From the NCBI GenBank assembly GCA_024742665.1, contig JANSYA010000002.1, forward strand, positions 248,001 to 312,000: 64,000 nucleotides of DNA, written 5' to 3'. This stretch comes from a bacterium (GTDB lineage Bacteria > Spirochaetota > Leptospiria > Leptospirales > Leptonemataceae). How positions within the stretch are numbered: position 1 is the stretch's first letter; each line of letters opens with the position of its first letter. This document shows, one piece after another, positions 1 to 8,257 of the stretch. The notes beneath the pieces were generated by a model. The model made no database searches. It worked only from the letters and a program-made list of their open reading frames with translations, and was not told where the DNA came from. A program made the translations under genes and the position numbers.

Positions 1-1790
1 TTGTCGGTCATGCCCCGACGATGAATCACGTCGATGTCCCAGCGCCAGCAAATCCGCTCCGCGTCGAATTCGATCAGCCGGTCTTCGTAGAGCGCCGTCA
101 GAAACTGGTTCAGAAAAAACGGATTGCCTCCGGTTCGCTCATAACACAGATCCGCCATCGGTCTGGTGGCTTCCGAATCCTGTTTCAGGGTTTCGCACAC
201 CAGCTGGCGCACGTATTCCTGGGACAGAGGTTGCAACTCGACGGTGCTGATTACCGTACCGGCCTCGCGAATCTTCCCGAGAGTCAAATGCACTGGATGC
301 GCTTCGCCGACTTCGTTACTGCGATAGGCGCCGATCAAAAACATAAACTTCATCGAAGGATCGGTCATGATCTGTTCGATCAGCTTTAGAGACGGCAGGT
401 CGGCCCACTGCAGGTCGTCGAGAAATAAAGCGAGGGGATGATCGCGACCGGCGAAGGTTTCGACGAAAGTCTGAAAGACGAGATGAAAACGATTCTGCGA
501 TTCCACCGGAGGCAGTTCCGGCACCGCTTCCTGAGGGCCGATAATCAGCTCCACTTCCGGAATTACGTCGATTATGATCTGGCCGTTCGAACGCAGGCCT
601 TCCAGAATCTTTTCGCGCCAGACCGTGACCTGCTTTTCGCTTTCGGTCAGAAGCTGGCGAACCAGTTCCTGAAACGCCTGAATCAGCGAGGCGTAAGGCT
701 TGCTGCGATTCAGCTGATCGAATTTTCCGTGAATGAAATAACCGCGGCTCTCTACGAGAGGCTTTTGAATTTCGTGTACGAGGGCCGACTTACCCGCTCC
801 GGAAAATCCGGTGACGAGCATCATTTCCGTCGCGCCCTGGCTGACGCGCCCGAAGGCGTCGAGCAGCGTGCGGACTTCCTGTTCGCGACCGTATAGTTTC
901 TGCGGAATCTGGAAACGATCGGAAGCGTCGCGCTGGCCGATCGCAAAGTCTTCGATGACGCCGTTTTCGTCGAGCTGCTCCAGGCAGCGCTCCAAATCCA
1001 CGCGCAAACCGACAGCGCTCTGATAACGATCTTCGGCCGTCTTCGACATCAGCTTGCTGACGATCGAACAAATCACCGGCGGCACTTCCGGCGCGAGTTC
1101 GCGCAGCTCCGGCGCGACCCGCGCGATATGACAGTGCACGAGTTCCATCGGATCGTCGGACTCGAAAGGCAGACGCCCGCTCAACATTCGAAAGAAAGTA
1201 ACGCCCAGAGAATACAAATCCGTGCGATAGTCCATCGCGCGATTCATGCGTCCGGTCTGCTCCGGCGACATATACGCGAGAGTTCCTTCCAGAACTTCGG
1301 GATTGCGAACTTCCGGGCTTTCCTTGCTGAGAGTCGTCGAAATACCGTAGTCGATTAACTTCACTTCGTCGGAAGTTTGATTCCAGACGATATTAGACGG
1401 GTTAATGTCTTTGTGAATAATATTTCGGCGATGAATAGAAGCCAGCAATTCCGTCACGCGAATCGCCAGAGACAAAAATTCGCGCGTTTCGATCTTGCGG
1501 GCGAGTAATACGCGTATTAAGGATTCGCCGCCGAAGTCTTCGAGGGCGATGACGGGCTGATTTCCGGACTTGAGTAAACTGAAGGCCTGAATCGCGCCGT
1601 CGTGATCCAGATTGCGAGTAATTTCAAATTCGCGACGAAAGCGCGCGACCTGCTCGGGAGTCGGATACTCGGACCCCAGAACTTTTAATATCACGGCCTG
1701 CGCGTCCTCCTTACGGCGGGCGCGGTACACGGTCGAATTCTGACTCTCGTAGAGCTTCTCGACGATTTCGTGGCCGGTAATCGAAACCAT
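1..1790 (-). CDS. Ser/Thr kinase-AAA ATPase signalling protein, 3' end outside window
   Basis: Read on the minus strand from an ATG at 1790, the frame stays open for 596 codons to the window edge. Residues 1-270 are a Hanks-type kinase: K36 in VILKV, catalytic loop HKDINPSN at 126-133, DYG replacing DFG at 147-149, and the activation segment AYMSPEQTGRMN. From about residue 298 follows an AAA_16/STAND-type ATPase with Walker A GFSGAGKS (328-335) and a Walker B-like FLDDLQWAD near 455. In known proteins this order belongs to very large receptors that usually continue into GAF and histidine kinase domains; that part is not visible here. The start ATG overlaps the stop of the upstream methyltransferase (TAATG), so translation is probably coupled. 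The signal sensed is unknown. Confidence 0.9.
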   Translation of the reverse strand, partial: MVSITGHEIVEKLYESQNSTVYRARRKEDAQAVILKVLGSEYPTPEQVARFRREFEITRNLDHDGAIQAFSLLKSGNQPVIALEDFGGESLIRVLLARKIETREFLSLAIRVTELLASIHRRNIIHKDINPSNIVWNQTSDEVKLIDYGISTTLSKESPEVRNPEVLEGTLAYMSPEQTGRMNRAMDYRTDLYSLGVTFFRMLSGRLPFESDDPMELVHCHIARVAPELRELAPEVPPVICSIVSKLMSKTAEDRYQSAVGLRVDLERCLEQLDENGVIEDFAIGQRDASDRFQIPQKLYGREQEVRTLLDAFGRVSQGATEMMLVTGFSGAGKSALVHEIQKPLVESRGYFIHGKFDQLNRSKPYASLIQAFQELVRQLLTESEKQVTVWREKILEGLRSNGQIIIDVIPEVELIIGPQEAVPELPPVESQNRFHLVFQTFVETFAGRDHPLALFLDDLQWADLPSLKLIEQIMTDPSMKFMFLIGAYRSNEVGEAHPVHLTLGKIREAGTVISTVELQPLSQEYVRQLVCETLKQDSEATRPMADLCYERTGGNPFFLNQFLTALYEDRLIEFDAERICWRWDIDVIHRRGMTD

Positions 1791-2656
1791 TATGCTGGCC
1801 GGGTCGCCCGGGGTTTTTCTCCGTAGAATATTCCGTAGTGCCAGAGCTTGCGCCGCAATGCCCGGTACTGATCACGGGCGGCGACGATATTCTGCGTTTG
1901 CACGCTCGATCGAATTCGCAGCAGCTGGGCCAGTCGACCGAAAAACAGAGTGGGCATCGCCAATCGATAGAGACGCCGGGCGGATGGCATGATATTCGTC
2001 GTAATATCTTCGTAATGAATGTTCTGGAAACCGATATCGCGCGCGCCGTCGCAAAATGCTTCGTCGGATTCGAGACTCTCTACGGCCCAGCCGTTTACCC
2101 AGCGACGCATGAGCCGCTCTTCAGGCTCCGAATAATTCCTGCGAGAAGCGAAACCGTCGCACACGATCAAGCGGCCGCCGGGACGCAGCACCCGAAACGC
2201 TTCGCGTAAAAAATCCATTTTATCCCGCGCGTGACACACGCTTTCCACCGCCCACACTACAGAGAAGTGTTCATCGGGAAAACCGGTATCAGTAAAATCG
2301 CGCTCCAAAAACTCAGTTTTGTCCGTCAGTTCCTCTTCGCGCGCAAACTCGGTCGCGCGAGCGATCTGGCGGGCGCTGATCGAAATTCCCGTTACATGAC
2401 AGCCGACGCGCCGCGCGAGATGCAGGGCGCTGCCGCCGACTCCGCAGCCAGCGTCGAGAACCCGATCCTCGCTGTCGATCGCCGCGCGCTCGGCCATGAA
2501 ATCGTTTTGTCGCAGTAGCGCCTGCCCGAGGCTGCTCACTTCCGCGTCCCAAAAACCATAGTGCATGGCCCGGGAATTCTTTAAGTCCCAGAGCCAGTGG
2601 TAATCAATTTCACAAGAATCATAGTAATCGATGATTCGACTTTTACTAACGGGCAT
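1790..2656 (-). CDS. Class I SAM-dependent methyltransferase
   Basis: A 288-residue protein with a full Rossmann methyltransferase core: motif I VLDAGCGVGGSA near residues 66-77, an acidic post-I strand, motif II around FSVVWAVESVCH, and post-II VLRPGGRLIVCDGF. The layout and the N-terminal segment (YYDSCEIDYHWLW, HYGFWD) resemble the small-molecule methyltransferases related to UbiE, tocopherol and sarcosine/glycine methyltransferases, but the substrate cannot be read from the sequence. A GGAGG ribosome site lies directly before the ATG. The stop overlaps the start of the kinase gene, so the two form an operon and the enzyme may act in the same signalling or membrane-lipid process; that link is inference. 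Confidence 0.85.
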   Translation of the reverse strand: MPVSKSRIIDYYDSCEIDYHWLWDLKNSRAMHYGFWDAEVSSLGQALLRQNDFMAERAAIDSEDRVLDAGCGVGGSALHLARRVGCHVTGISISARQIARATEFAREEELTDKTEFLERDFTDTGFPDEHFSVVWAVESVCHARDKMDFLREAFRVLRPGGRLIVCDGFASRRNYSEPEERLMRRWVNGWAVESLESDEAFCDGARDIGFQNIHYEDITTNIMPSARRLYRLAMPTLFFGRLAQLLRIRSSVQTQNIVAARDQYRALRRKLWHYGIFYGEKPRATRPA

Positions 2657-3007
2657 TTTCCTCCATCAAAAAGCGCGGGGACAGGATTTTCAACGATATA
2701 AAGAGACGGTTTGAATCGCTACAAAGCAACGGAGGCTAAACTTTATTTCAACTGACTCGAAGAATCGCGGATGCGAAATCGAGCTAAACGGCGCGTTCCC
2801 TGCTGCGCCTGCCTGGCGATTCCACTGGCGAAATCGCTCGGAACGCTCACCTTCGCGGCCCGCCGGTCGCCTCCCGCGATCCAATCGGGCGCGCCGAATT
2901 GCGACTCCGGACTCATTCGCAAATTATGCGGGATGCATTCCAGGGCCGCCAATTGTGGAAAACGCTTGACGTACAACCGGTATTTTTGGTACTACCTAAA
3001 GAATCTC
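2657..3007. other. Divergent intergenic region
   Basis: This 351-bp gap separates the minus-strand methyltransferase from the plus-strand thioesterase and must carry both promoters. On the plus strand TTGACG at 2966-2971 followed about 18 bp later by TACTAC (2990-2995) is a weak sigma-70-like candidate for the thioesterase. An open frame runs through part of the region in frame with the thioesterase, but its composition and lack of family similarity argue against it being coding. I see no RNA gene or repeat. Confidence 0.4.
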
Positions 3008-3412
3008 ATGTCGGCTCGGAACAGTAACCTCAATTTCGGCTCTGGCGCCGACAATTCCGACGGCCTGCAACTCAAACTTACCTTCGACGAAGACACGCGG
3101 ACCGTCTACGGAGAGTATCGTTGCCCGCCCAAATTCCAGGGCGATGAAGGAAACGTCCATCCAGGCGTGCTGGCAGTCATTTTAGACGAGATTATGGCGC
3201 ATATCAACGGCGCGATGAATTTCGACACCGTCACGGGCGAACTCACCATTCGCTATTTGCAGCCCGCCATGCTGACGGAAAACCTCTATCTGCGAGGCTG
3301 GTTCGTCAAAAAGAACCGCCGAATCGTCGAAAACCGGGCCGAGATCGAAAACGAGATCGGTAAGATCGTAGCCCGCGGCAAGGGCAAGTACATCGAGCAA
3401 GAAGAAAGCTGA
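3008..3412 (+). CDS. PaaI-type hotdog-fold thioesterase
   Basis: The 134-residue product starts at the ATG at 3008; the open frame extends 79 codons further upstream but that extension does not look like protein of this family. The core [21 protein letters not shown] matches the HGG-to-HPG helix region of PaaI/YiiD-like hotdog thioesterases, and [12 protein letters not shown] is the usual second strand (T-x-RYLxP). Such enzymes cleave acyl-CoA or aryl-acyl thioesters as dimers or tetramers. The aspartate in VILDEIMAH would sit on the hot-dog helix near the active site. It stands alone between two divergently or convergently placed genes, so its substrate is not indicated. Confidence 0.8.
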   Translation: MSARNSNLNFGSGADNSDGLQLKLTFDEDTRTVYGEYRCPPKFQGDEGNVHPGVLAVILDEIMAHINGAMNFDTVTGELTIRYLQPAMLTENLYLRGWFVKKNRRIVENRAEIENEIGKIVARGKGKYIEQEES

Positions 3413-3449
3413 GACTTTCCTGCTCCCTTTCGTTTCACCCGCCGTCCGC

Positions 3450-4802
3450 TCAGCCGTAAAGACAAGGCTGACGACCCGCCAATCGATCCGATCGCGAGCG
3501 ACGCGCCGTCACCAGCATTGTTTCTACGGCTGATTTTCCAACGCCCGGCCAATCTGCGACCAAATCCAGCTCCGCCTGCAAACCGGTCTTCAGAATGCCC
3601 GGGTCGTCCGCGCCGATTACGACGGGCAAATCCGCCGCCAGAAATCGCGCCAGAGGATGATTCGCATGATCTTCCAGGCGCGCGATCCGCAGATTTGACG
3701 AGGGACAGGATTCCACGACCGCTCCGGTTTCGCGCACACCCTGCATGGCCCAGTCTTGAAAGATCCGCAGATTTTCGCGCCGGGCCTCGTCGTATTCGAT
3801 GGCAACCGAGTGCGACTCCGGCTCCGCGAGCGCGGCCAGGGATTTCGCTTCGCCCATGAGAGCGTCCACGTCCATCGCATAACCGGCGTCGCGCAGACTG
3901 TCCCGGTGCTGTAATTCGAAGGCGATTTGATCCAGGCGTTCGGAAACGACTTCGCGCCGAACTCCGCGCTCGGGCCCCTGAAACAAATCCGGATTCACGC
4001 CGAGCGCGATCGCGTGTCCGAGCCGATGCGCTCCCGCTTGCGCGGCTTCAAGCACCCAGCGTGCGGCGCTCTCCACGGACTTATCTTCGAAGCTTTCGCC
4101 GACATGATATAAAATCGCCAGAGCTCGCCCGGGATCGGCGCGATTGTCCGCCAGCACGCGCGCGAAAAATTCGCGTTTCGCCGCGGGCGGATGGCCTTCT
4201 TCGACGTGACAGAAATCGACGCCCACAGTATAATTACGAACGATATCCTGCGCGTGCATCAATGATCGCAGCTGATCATAGCTCGCGTCGCACTGACTCT
4301 GTTCGCGCCACAGAGACGGCACCAATCGCAGTGTGCGTCCGGTATCGCGCTCCGCATCGCGCAGCCCTTCACAGATGGCGTGCACCTTTTCGCCAAAGAG
4401 CGCCGGCGAATCGCGAGGCGGAAAGAGCACACGATATTCAGCGTAGTCCGCATCTTCAGCCGCGGCGACCCGGCGACTGACCAGGGCCAGCTCTTCGGGG
4501 TCGGTATGGGCGACGCTGATAATTAAATCGAAACAGGTCTGGAAAAAACGAAACTCGGCCGGCTCCAAAAAATAATAATAGCGCTCCAGCAAACTCCGGC
4601 TCTCGGGCGTGCCGGCGAAGAGCGTGGAATACTCCGGCGGCTCGACGCCGTGATTTCGCCGATACGAATCCAAAAAAATCTCCCGACGCGGCGGACGACG
4701 CCGCGCCAGAAATTCCAGGTCTTCCGGTTTTAAGCATCCGTACAGATGGCTGTGCAATTCGCAGAGTCGCGGTTCGGGGATCGCGTCGGTCGATGCTCCC
4801 AT
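3450..4802 (-). CDS. Adenosine deaminase-family amidohydrolase
   Basis: This 450-residue protein carries the metal and catalytic motifs of the adenosine/AMP deaminase superfamily in order: HSHLYGCL at 17-24 (HxH metal pair), YHVGESF near 230 (equivalent to the HAGE catalytic glutamate), HRLGHAIALG (HGH region), SCPSSN near 365 and GADDPG near 398 (metal aspartates). The spacing agrees with a working zinc deaminase. It is about 100 residues longer than typical bacterial Add, with an insertion between the first strand and the HVGE motif, so substrates other than adenosine are possible (for example modified adenines or another aminopurine). It is the last gene of the minus-strand run, four bases after the 156-residue gene. 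Confidence 0.82.
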   Translation of the reverse strand: MGASTDAIPEPRLCELHSHLYGCLKPEDLEFLARRRPPRREIFLDSYRRNHGVEPPEYSTLFAGTPESRSLLERYYYFLEPAEFRFFQTCFDLIISVAHTDPEELALVSRRVAAAEDADYAEYRVLFPPRDSPALFGEKVHAICEGLRDAERDTGRTLRLVPSLWREQSQCDASYDQLRSLMHAQDIVRNYTVGVDFCHVEEGHPPAAKREFFARVLADNRADPGRALAILYHVGESFEDKSVESAARWVLEAAQAGAHRLGHAIALGVNPDLFQGPERGVRREVVSERLDQIAFELQHRDSLRDAGYAMDVDALMGEAKSLAALAEPESHSVAIEYDEARRENLRIFQDWAMQGVRETGAVVESCPSSNLRIARLEDHANHPLARFLAADLPVVIGADDPGILKTGLQAELDLVADWPGVGKSAVETMLVTARRSRSDRLAGRQPCLYG

Positions 4803-4806
4803 AGAT

Positions 4807-5277
4807 TCAGGCGTCCAGCACTTCCGTGCGACCGTCGGAGCGATCGTGCAAACGCCGCGCGCCGCCGCGAATTTCCAGCTCGGTATCGATCACTTCGACA
4901 TAGTCCGCTTCAGCCGCGTATTTTTCGCGCAGCGCCAGCACGTCTTCGCGCGATTTGCGCCGAATGCCCTTGCGCAGGCGATTCAAATTCCGGCGATGCA
5001 GTTCGCTTTCGAGTAGATCCAGCACCTCCGGATACTCCGCGACGACCGTGCCGCGAAAAATACGATATTGCTCTCGGATAAATTCGTCGCTCCAATCCCG
5101 CGCGCGATCCTTCATCACCGCCAGATACGTCGGCGTAATATAAAACTCCCGCAGATCTTCGGGTTCGGTCGGCGGCTGGAAATTCGCCGCAGCTTTCCAC
5201 GCGCCGCCAGGGACTGCGCCGCTGAAAGCTTCGCCGGCTGGCGCTTTCGGATTCTGTTCGTCCCCGCCGTCGATCAT
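4807..5277 (-). CDS. Conserved hypothetical protein, 156 residues
   Basis: I do not recognise a family. The first 40 residues are Ala/Gly/Pro-rich and probably flexible. Residues 45-130 are predicted helical and strongly charged (DRARDWSDEFIREQYRIFRG, LLESELHRRNLNRLRKGIRRK), ending in an acidic-basic tail. It has no signal peptide, membrane segment or cysteine. It sits 40 bases after the glycosyltransferase fusion and four bases before the deaminase-like gene, so it is very likely co-translated with the latter and could be an accessory protein. Confidence 0.65.
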   Translation of the reverse strand: MIDGGDEQNPKAPAGEAFSGAVPGGAWKAAANFQPPTEPEDLREFYITPTYLAVMKDRARDWSDEFIREQYRIFRGTVVAEYPEVLDLLESELHRRNLNRLRKGIRRKSREDVLALREKYAAEADYVEVIDTELEIRGGARRLHDRSDGRTEVLDA

Positions 5278-5317
5278 GCGCTCAATTTAAGAGCGCCCCG
5301 CCGCGGCCACAAGCAAT

Positions 5318-6865
5318 TTATCCCGCCGCGGCTTTGCGGCGACGCCGGCCGGCGAAGAAGTATTCGCGAAACAGCGTGCGAAAGATAATTTTGCCGGCCA
5401 TGTACGAACCCCGCAAAGACGCAGTGACCTTGCTCGTGCCGGCATGGCGCTTGCGATAGGGCACCGGAATTTCCCGCACCCGCAGGCCATCTTGTAAAGC
5501 GCGAATCTGCATCTGCACGGTCCAGCCGTAGTTGCGATCGTCCATGGACATAATTTCATAGGCGTCCCAGCGCACGGCGCGAAAGGGACCCAGATCTCGA
5601 TAGTCGAATTTCCAGAGCAGGCGCACCAGCCGGGTGATCAGCCAGTTTCCGAAACGCGCGTGAGCCATCAGAGCGCCGGGCAGCGCCAGCTCGGGCACGC
5701 GGGCGCCGAGACTCAAATCAAAGCGATTCGAAGTCACCGGCGCAAGAATTTCGCGAATATATTCGGGATCGTCGGCGCCGTCGCCGTCCATGAAGAGCAC
5801 CACGTCGCAGCCGCCCCGGGCGCGAATATCGTCAAGGGCCGTCAAACACGTAATGCCGTAGCCGCGCTCCGGGCAGTCGGTCACCCGGGCGCCCAGACTG
5901 CGAGCCAGCGCCTGGGACCCGTCCGTGCTGCCGTTGTCCGCGCAGATCACTTCGCGTGCGTAGCCGCTTGCAAAAATCGGCTTCAGCACAAACTCCAGGT
6001 TCTCGGCTTCGTTTAAGATCGGCAGGATCACGCGCACGTCGGGCAGCAGCGAGCGCACGCGCTTGAGATAGTCGTCGTGACGGACGGCCGCGCCGGATGC
6101 TTCCCGGACCGGCGACGGCGATTTCACGATCGCCAGCAGATCTTCGTATGTGTCGACGTCCTGCAACGGCGGCGCAAGAGCCGCGCTGAGTTCCAGCTGC
6201 GCGAATCGTTCGCTCTGCAGCGCGCGCACTTCCGAAGTGGACCAGGGTATATCGGCGAAAATCTTACGCAGCAGCTCCGGCTGACGTGCGACGCTTTCGC
6301 GCAGACCGATCAGATAATAACCGCCGTCGGGCGTGGGCCCGAGCACGGCGTCATGTTCGACAAGCAGCTCCGCCGCCCGCTGCGCGATTTCGCTATCGTA
6401 AAGCGGAATGTCGGTGCCGCTCAATAGAAAGATACGTTCTGGCGCTGTCTCGCTTACGTTTTCGCCGGCGCTGACACTCTCGCCTTCGCTTTCACCGTCC
6501 AGCATCGCGAGTGCGTCCGTGAAGGCGAAGGCCATCCGCTCGCCGAGATCTTCGCCGCGCTGGGGAAATACCGGCCAATCCGGCGACACGCCCGCTTCGC
6601 GCAGCACCTCCGCAAACAATTCGACGCGGTCCTGGTCCGCGCTCGCGATCATCACATCGCCGCCGGTCGTCGCATCGCCCTGGCCTGCAAAGCCGCTCCA
6701 GACGTGGGCGAGTGTCGATCGATAGAATGCGCAGGCGCTTGCGTCGCCCATGTACGCCGCGAGACGCGTCTTGACCCGGCCGGGTACGGGCGGCCGCGCA
6801 AAAAATATTTGCACGATGGAGGGAATGGGTGCGGCGGATGGGCCGGTCGTTTCAGATGGATTCAA
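5318..6865 (-). CDS. Fusion: DUF2064/TIGR04282-type transferase plus GT2 glycosyltransferase
   Basis: The 515-residue protein joins two enzymes usually encoded separately. Residues 16-210 match the TIGR04282/DUF2064 family related to nucleotidyl transferases (FARPPVPGRVKTRLA near the start, then GTDIPLYD and LGPTPDGGYYLIGL). Residues 275-500 are a GT2 glycosyltransferase of the dolichol-phosphate-sugar synthase type: VILPILNEAENL, ADNGSTDGS, FMDGDGADDPEYI with the metal-binding DGD, and the acceptor-side GWTVQMQIRA and KRHAGTSKVT. There are no clear C-terminal membrane helices. A role in glycolipid or envelope polysaccharide assembly is likely, with the first domain possibly supplying or trimming the donor. 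It begins eight bases after the acidic 438-residue gene ends. Confidence 0.88.
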   Translation of the reverse strand: MNPSETTGPSAAPIPSIVQIFFARPPVPGRVKTRLAAYMGDASACAFYRSTLAHVWSGFAGQGDATTGGDVMIASADQDRVELFAEVLREAGVSPDWPVFPQRGEDLGERMAFAFTDALAMLDGESEGESVSAGENVSETAPERIFLLSGTDIPLYDSEIAQRAAELLVEHDAVLGPTPDGGYYLIGLRESVARQPELLRKIFADIPWSTSEVRALQSERFAQLELSAALAPPLQDVDTYEDLLAIVKSPSPVREASGAAVRHDDYLKRVRSLLPDVRVILPILNEAENLEFVLKPIFASGYAREVICADNGSTDGSQALARSLGARVTDCPERGYGITCLTALDDIRARGGCDVVLFMDGDGADDPEYIREILAPVTSNRFDLSLGARVPELALPGALMAHARFGNWLITRLVRLLWKFDYRDLGPFRAVRWDAYEIMSMDDRNYGWTVQMQIRALQDGLRVREIPVPYRKRHAGTSKVTASLRGSYMAGKIIFRTLFREYFFAGRRRRKAAAG

Positions 6866-6872
6866 TCGAGAT

Positions 6873-8189
6873 TTACAGCTTAAATTTTTTATCGAAGATG
6901 TCGTAGAAATAATCTTCTTCGACTTCTTCCAGGCCGCGGTTCGGAAAGGCCTGTTCGAAAAACAACGCCGCCAGGGTTTCGAAGCGTTCGTCGTATTTCA
7001 GATTGTGTTCTTCCCAGAATTCGTTGCGCTTTTTAATCAAATACGAAATCGTCTTATCGGCGGCGGCGAATTCCAGGCCCAGGGTATTCATGGCGCGAAT
7101 CAGCCAGTTGATATTCCAGGCGAGAAAATCGCCCAGAAAATTCAGCGAGGCCATCGTCGGTTCGTAGTCCATCAGCACTTCGCATAAATAGAAAGCCTTA
7201 CGGTAGGCTTCGTCGTCGCCTTCGTCGGCTTCCTGAATCGCCTTCGACAGAGATTCATACAGGCCCATCGTCGTATTGTACGATTCCAGGATGTCCGTAA
7301 TGTGCATCGGAAATTCGTTCATGATATCGATGATGTCGATGAAACGATTCTTTTCGATATGCGCTTTGAGCACGCTGTCGTCCGGACGCGGATCCGGATC
7401 GATGAGGTTGATGTACAGAAAACGCGTCTCGACCGCGAAGCGCGATTCCTTGGGAATATAGTATTCGATGCGCACCGGCTCGACGTAGTAGTTTACGTAT
7501 TCGCCCGGAGGCAGATGCGGTTCGATCGTCAGCGACTTGAGTTTCTTGACGTCGTCCGTGAGAACGCGCTGGCCGTCGTGACGAACGCGAGCGCGCTTGA
7601 TCCGCTTCAGATCCGACAGAGTCATCAGATCTTTCGGAGCCATGCCGGCCTTCGACGAATCGGCCTGCTCCATGTTCTCGAAGGGATTCCGCCGGCGGCG
7701 ACGGCGGCGACCGATCGCAGGCTGATCATCGTCGGCGTCGGGCTCTTCGGACGCGTCCGTGTTTTCGGCGACGATGTCGCTGGCGGCGGTCGACATGGCT
7801 GCCGCCCCGCCCGGCTCGTCCTGGGCGGCCGGCAGATCCACGGGATCGGTGACAGCCGACGCAGACGCCGGCGATGAATCCAGATCGATCGGCGGCGGCG
7901 CTTCGTCCGGCAGATCGATATTCAGAACGCCGTCGAGATCTACGAGATCGTCCCCCGGGTCGTCCTGGGCGGGAGCGGGCTCGTCGGAAATTTCCAGAAC
8001 TCCGCCGCCGTCAACGGGCTCGACGGACTCCACCGACGACATGATCTCCGCGAGTTCGGCGTCAATGCCGGAAGCGTCGAGCACGCCGTCGCTGCCGCCG
8101 CTGGTGGCGGGCGAAAGCAGATCGCCCAGCTGGTCCCCGGATTCCAGGGAGCTCAGGTCCCGCGATTCATCTGGAGATTGGCCGGCCAT
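6873..8189 (-). CDS. Conserved protein with long acidic disordered N-terminus
   Basis: A 438-residue protein of unrecognised family. Residues 1-155 are Asp/Ser/Pro/Ala-rich, very acidic and surely disordered. They are followed by a run of arginines (GRRRRRRRN near 162-170) and then a folded, mostly helical C-terminal half of about 240 residues with many aromatic and acidic positions (YYVEPVRIEYYIPKESRF, ITDILESYNTTMGLY, FEQAFPNRGLEEVEEDYFYDIFD). There is no signal peptide or membrane segment. The abrupt acid-to-basic switch suggests intramolecular shielding or an RNA, DNA or membrane contact. Its place between the HEAT protein and the glycosyltransferase fusion suggests co-expression with the envelope-related run, but no function can be assigned. 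Confidence 0.75.
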   Translation of the reverse strand: MAGQSPDESRDLSSLESGDQLGDLLSPATSGGSDGVLDASGIDAELAEIMSSVESVEPVDGGGVLEISDEPAPAQDDPGDDLVDLDGVLNIDLPDEAPPPIDLDSSPASASAVTDPVDLPAAQDEPGGAAAMSTAASDIVAENTDASEEPDADDDQPAIGRRRRRRRNPFENMEQADSSKAGMAPKDLMTLSDLKRIKRARVRHDGQRVLTDDVKKLKSLTIEPHLPPGEYVNYYVEPVRIEYYIPKESRFAVETRFLYINLIDPDPRPDDSVLKAHIEKNRFIDIIDIMNEFPMHITDILESYNTTMGLYESLSKAIQEADEGDDEAYRKAFYLCEVLMDYEPTMASLNFLGDFLAWNINWLIRAMNTLGLEFAAADKTISYLIKKRNEFWEEHNLKYDERFETLAALFFEQAFPNRGLEEVEEDYFYDIFDKKFKL

Positions 8190-8257
8190 ACTAGATCAAT
8201 GAAAGTGCAAATGCGGCCCGGTGAATATAAAAATCAATTCCCGGCCGATCGCTCTTT

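Noticed and set aside
2771..3007. Upstream in-frame extension of the thioesterase
   Set aside because: The 79 extra residues have no similarity to the family and lie in the likely promoter region.
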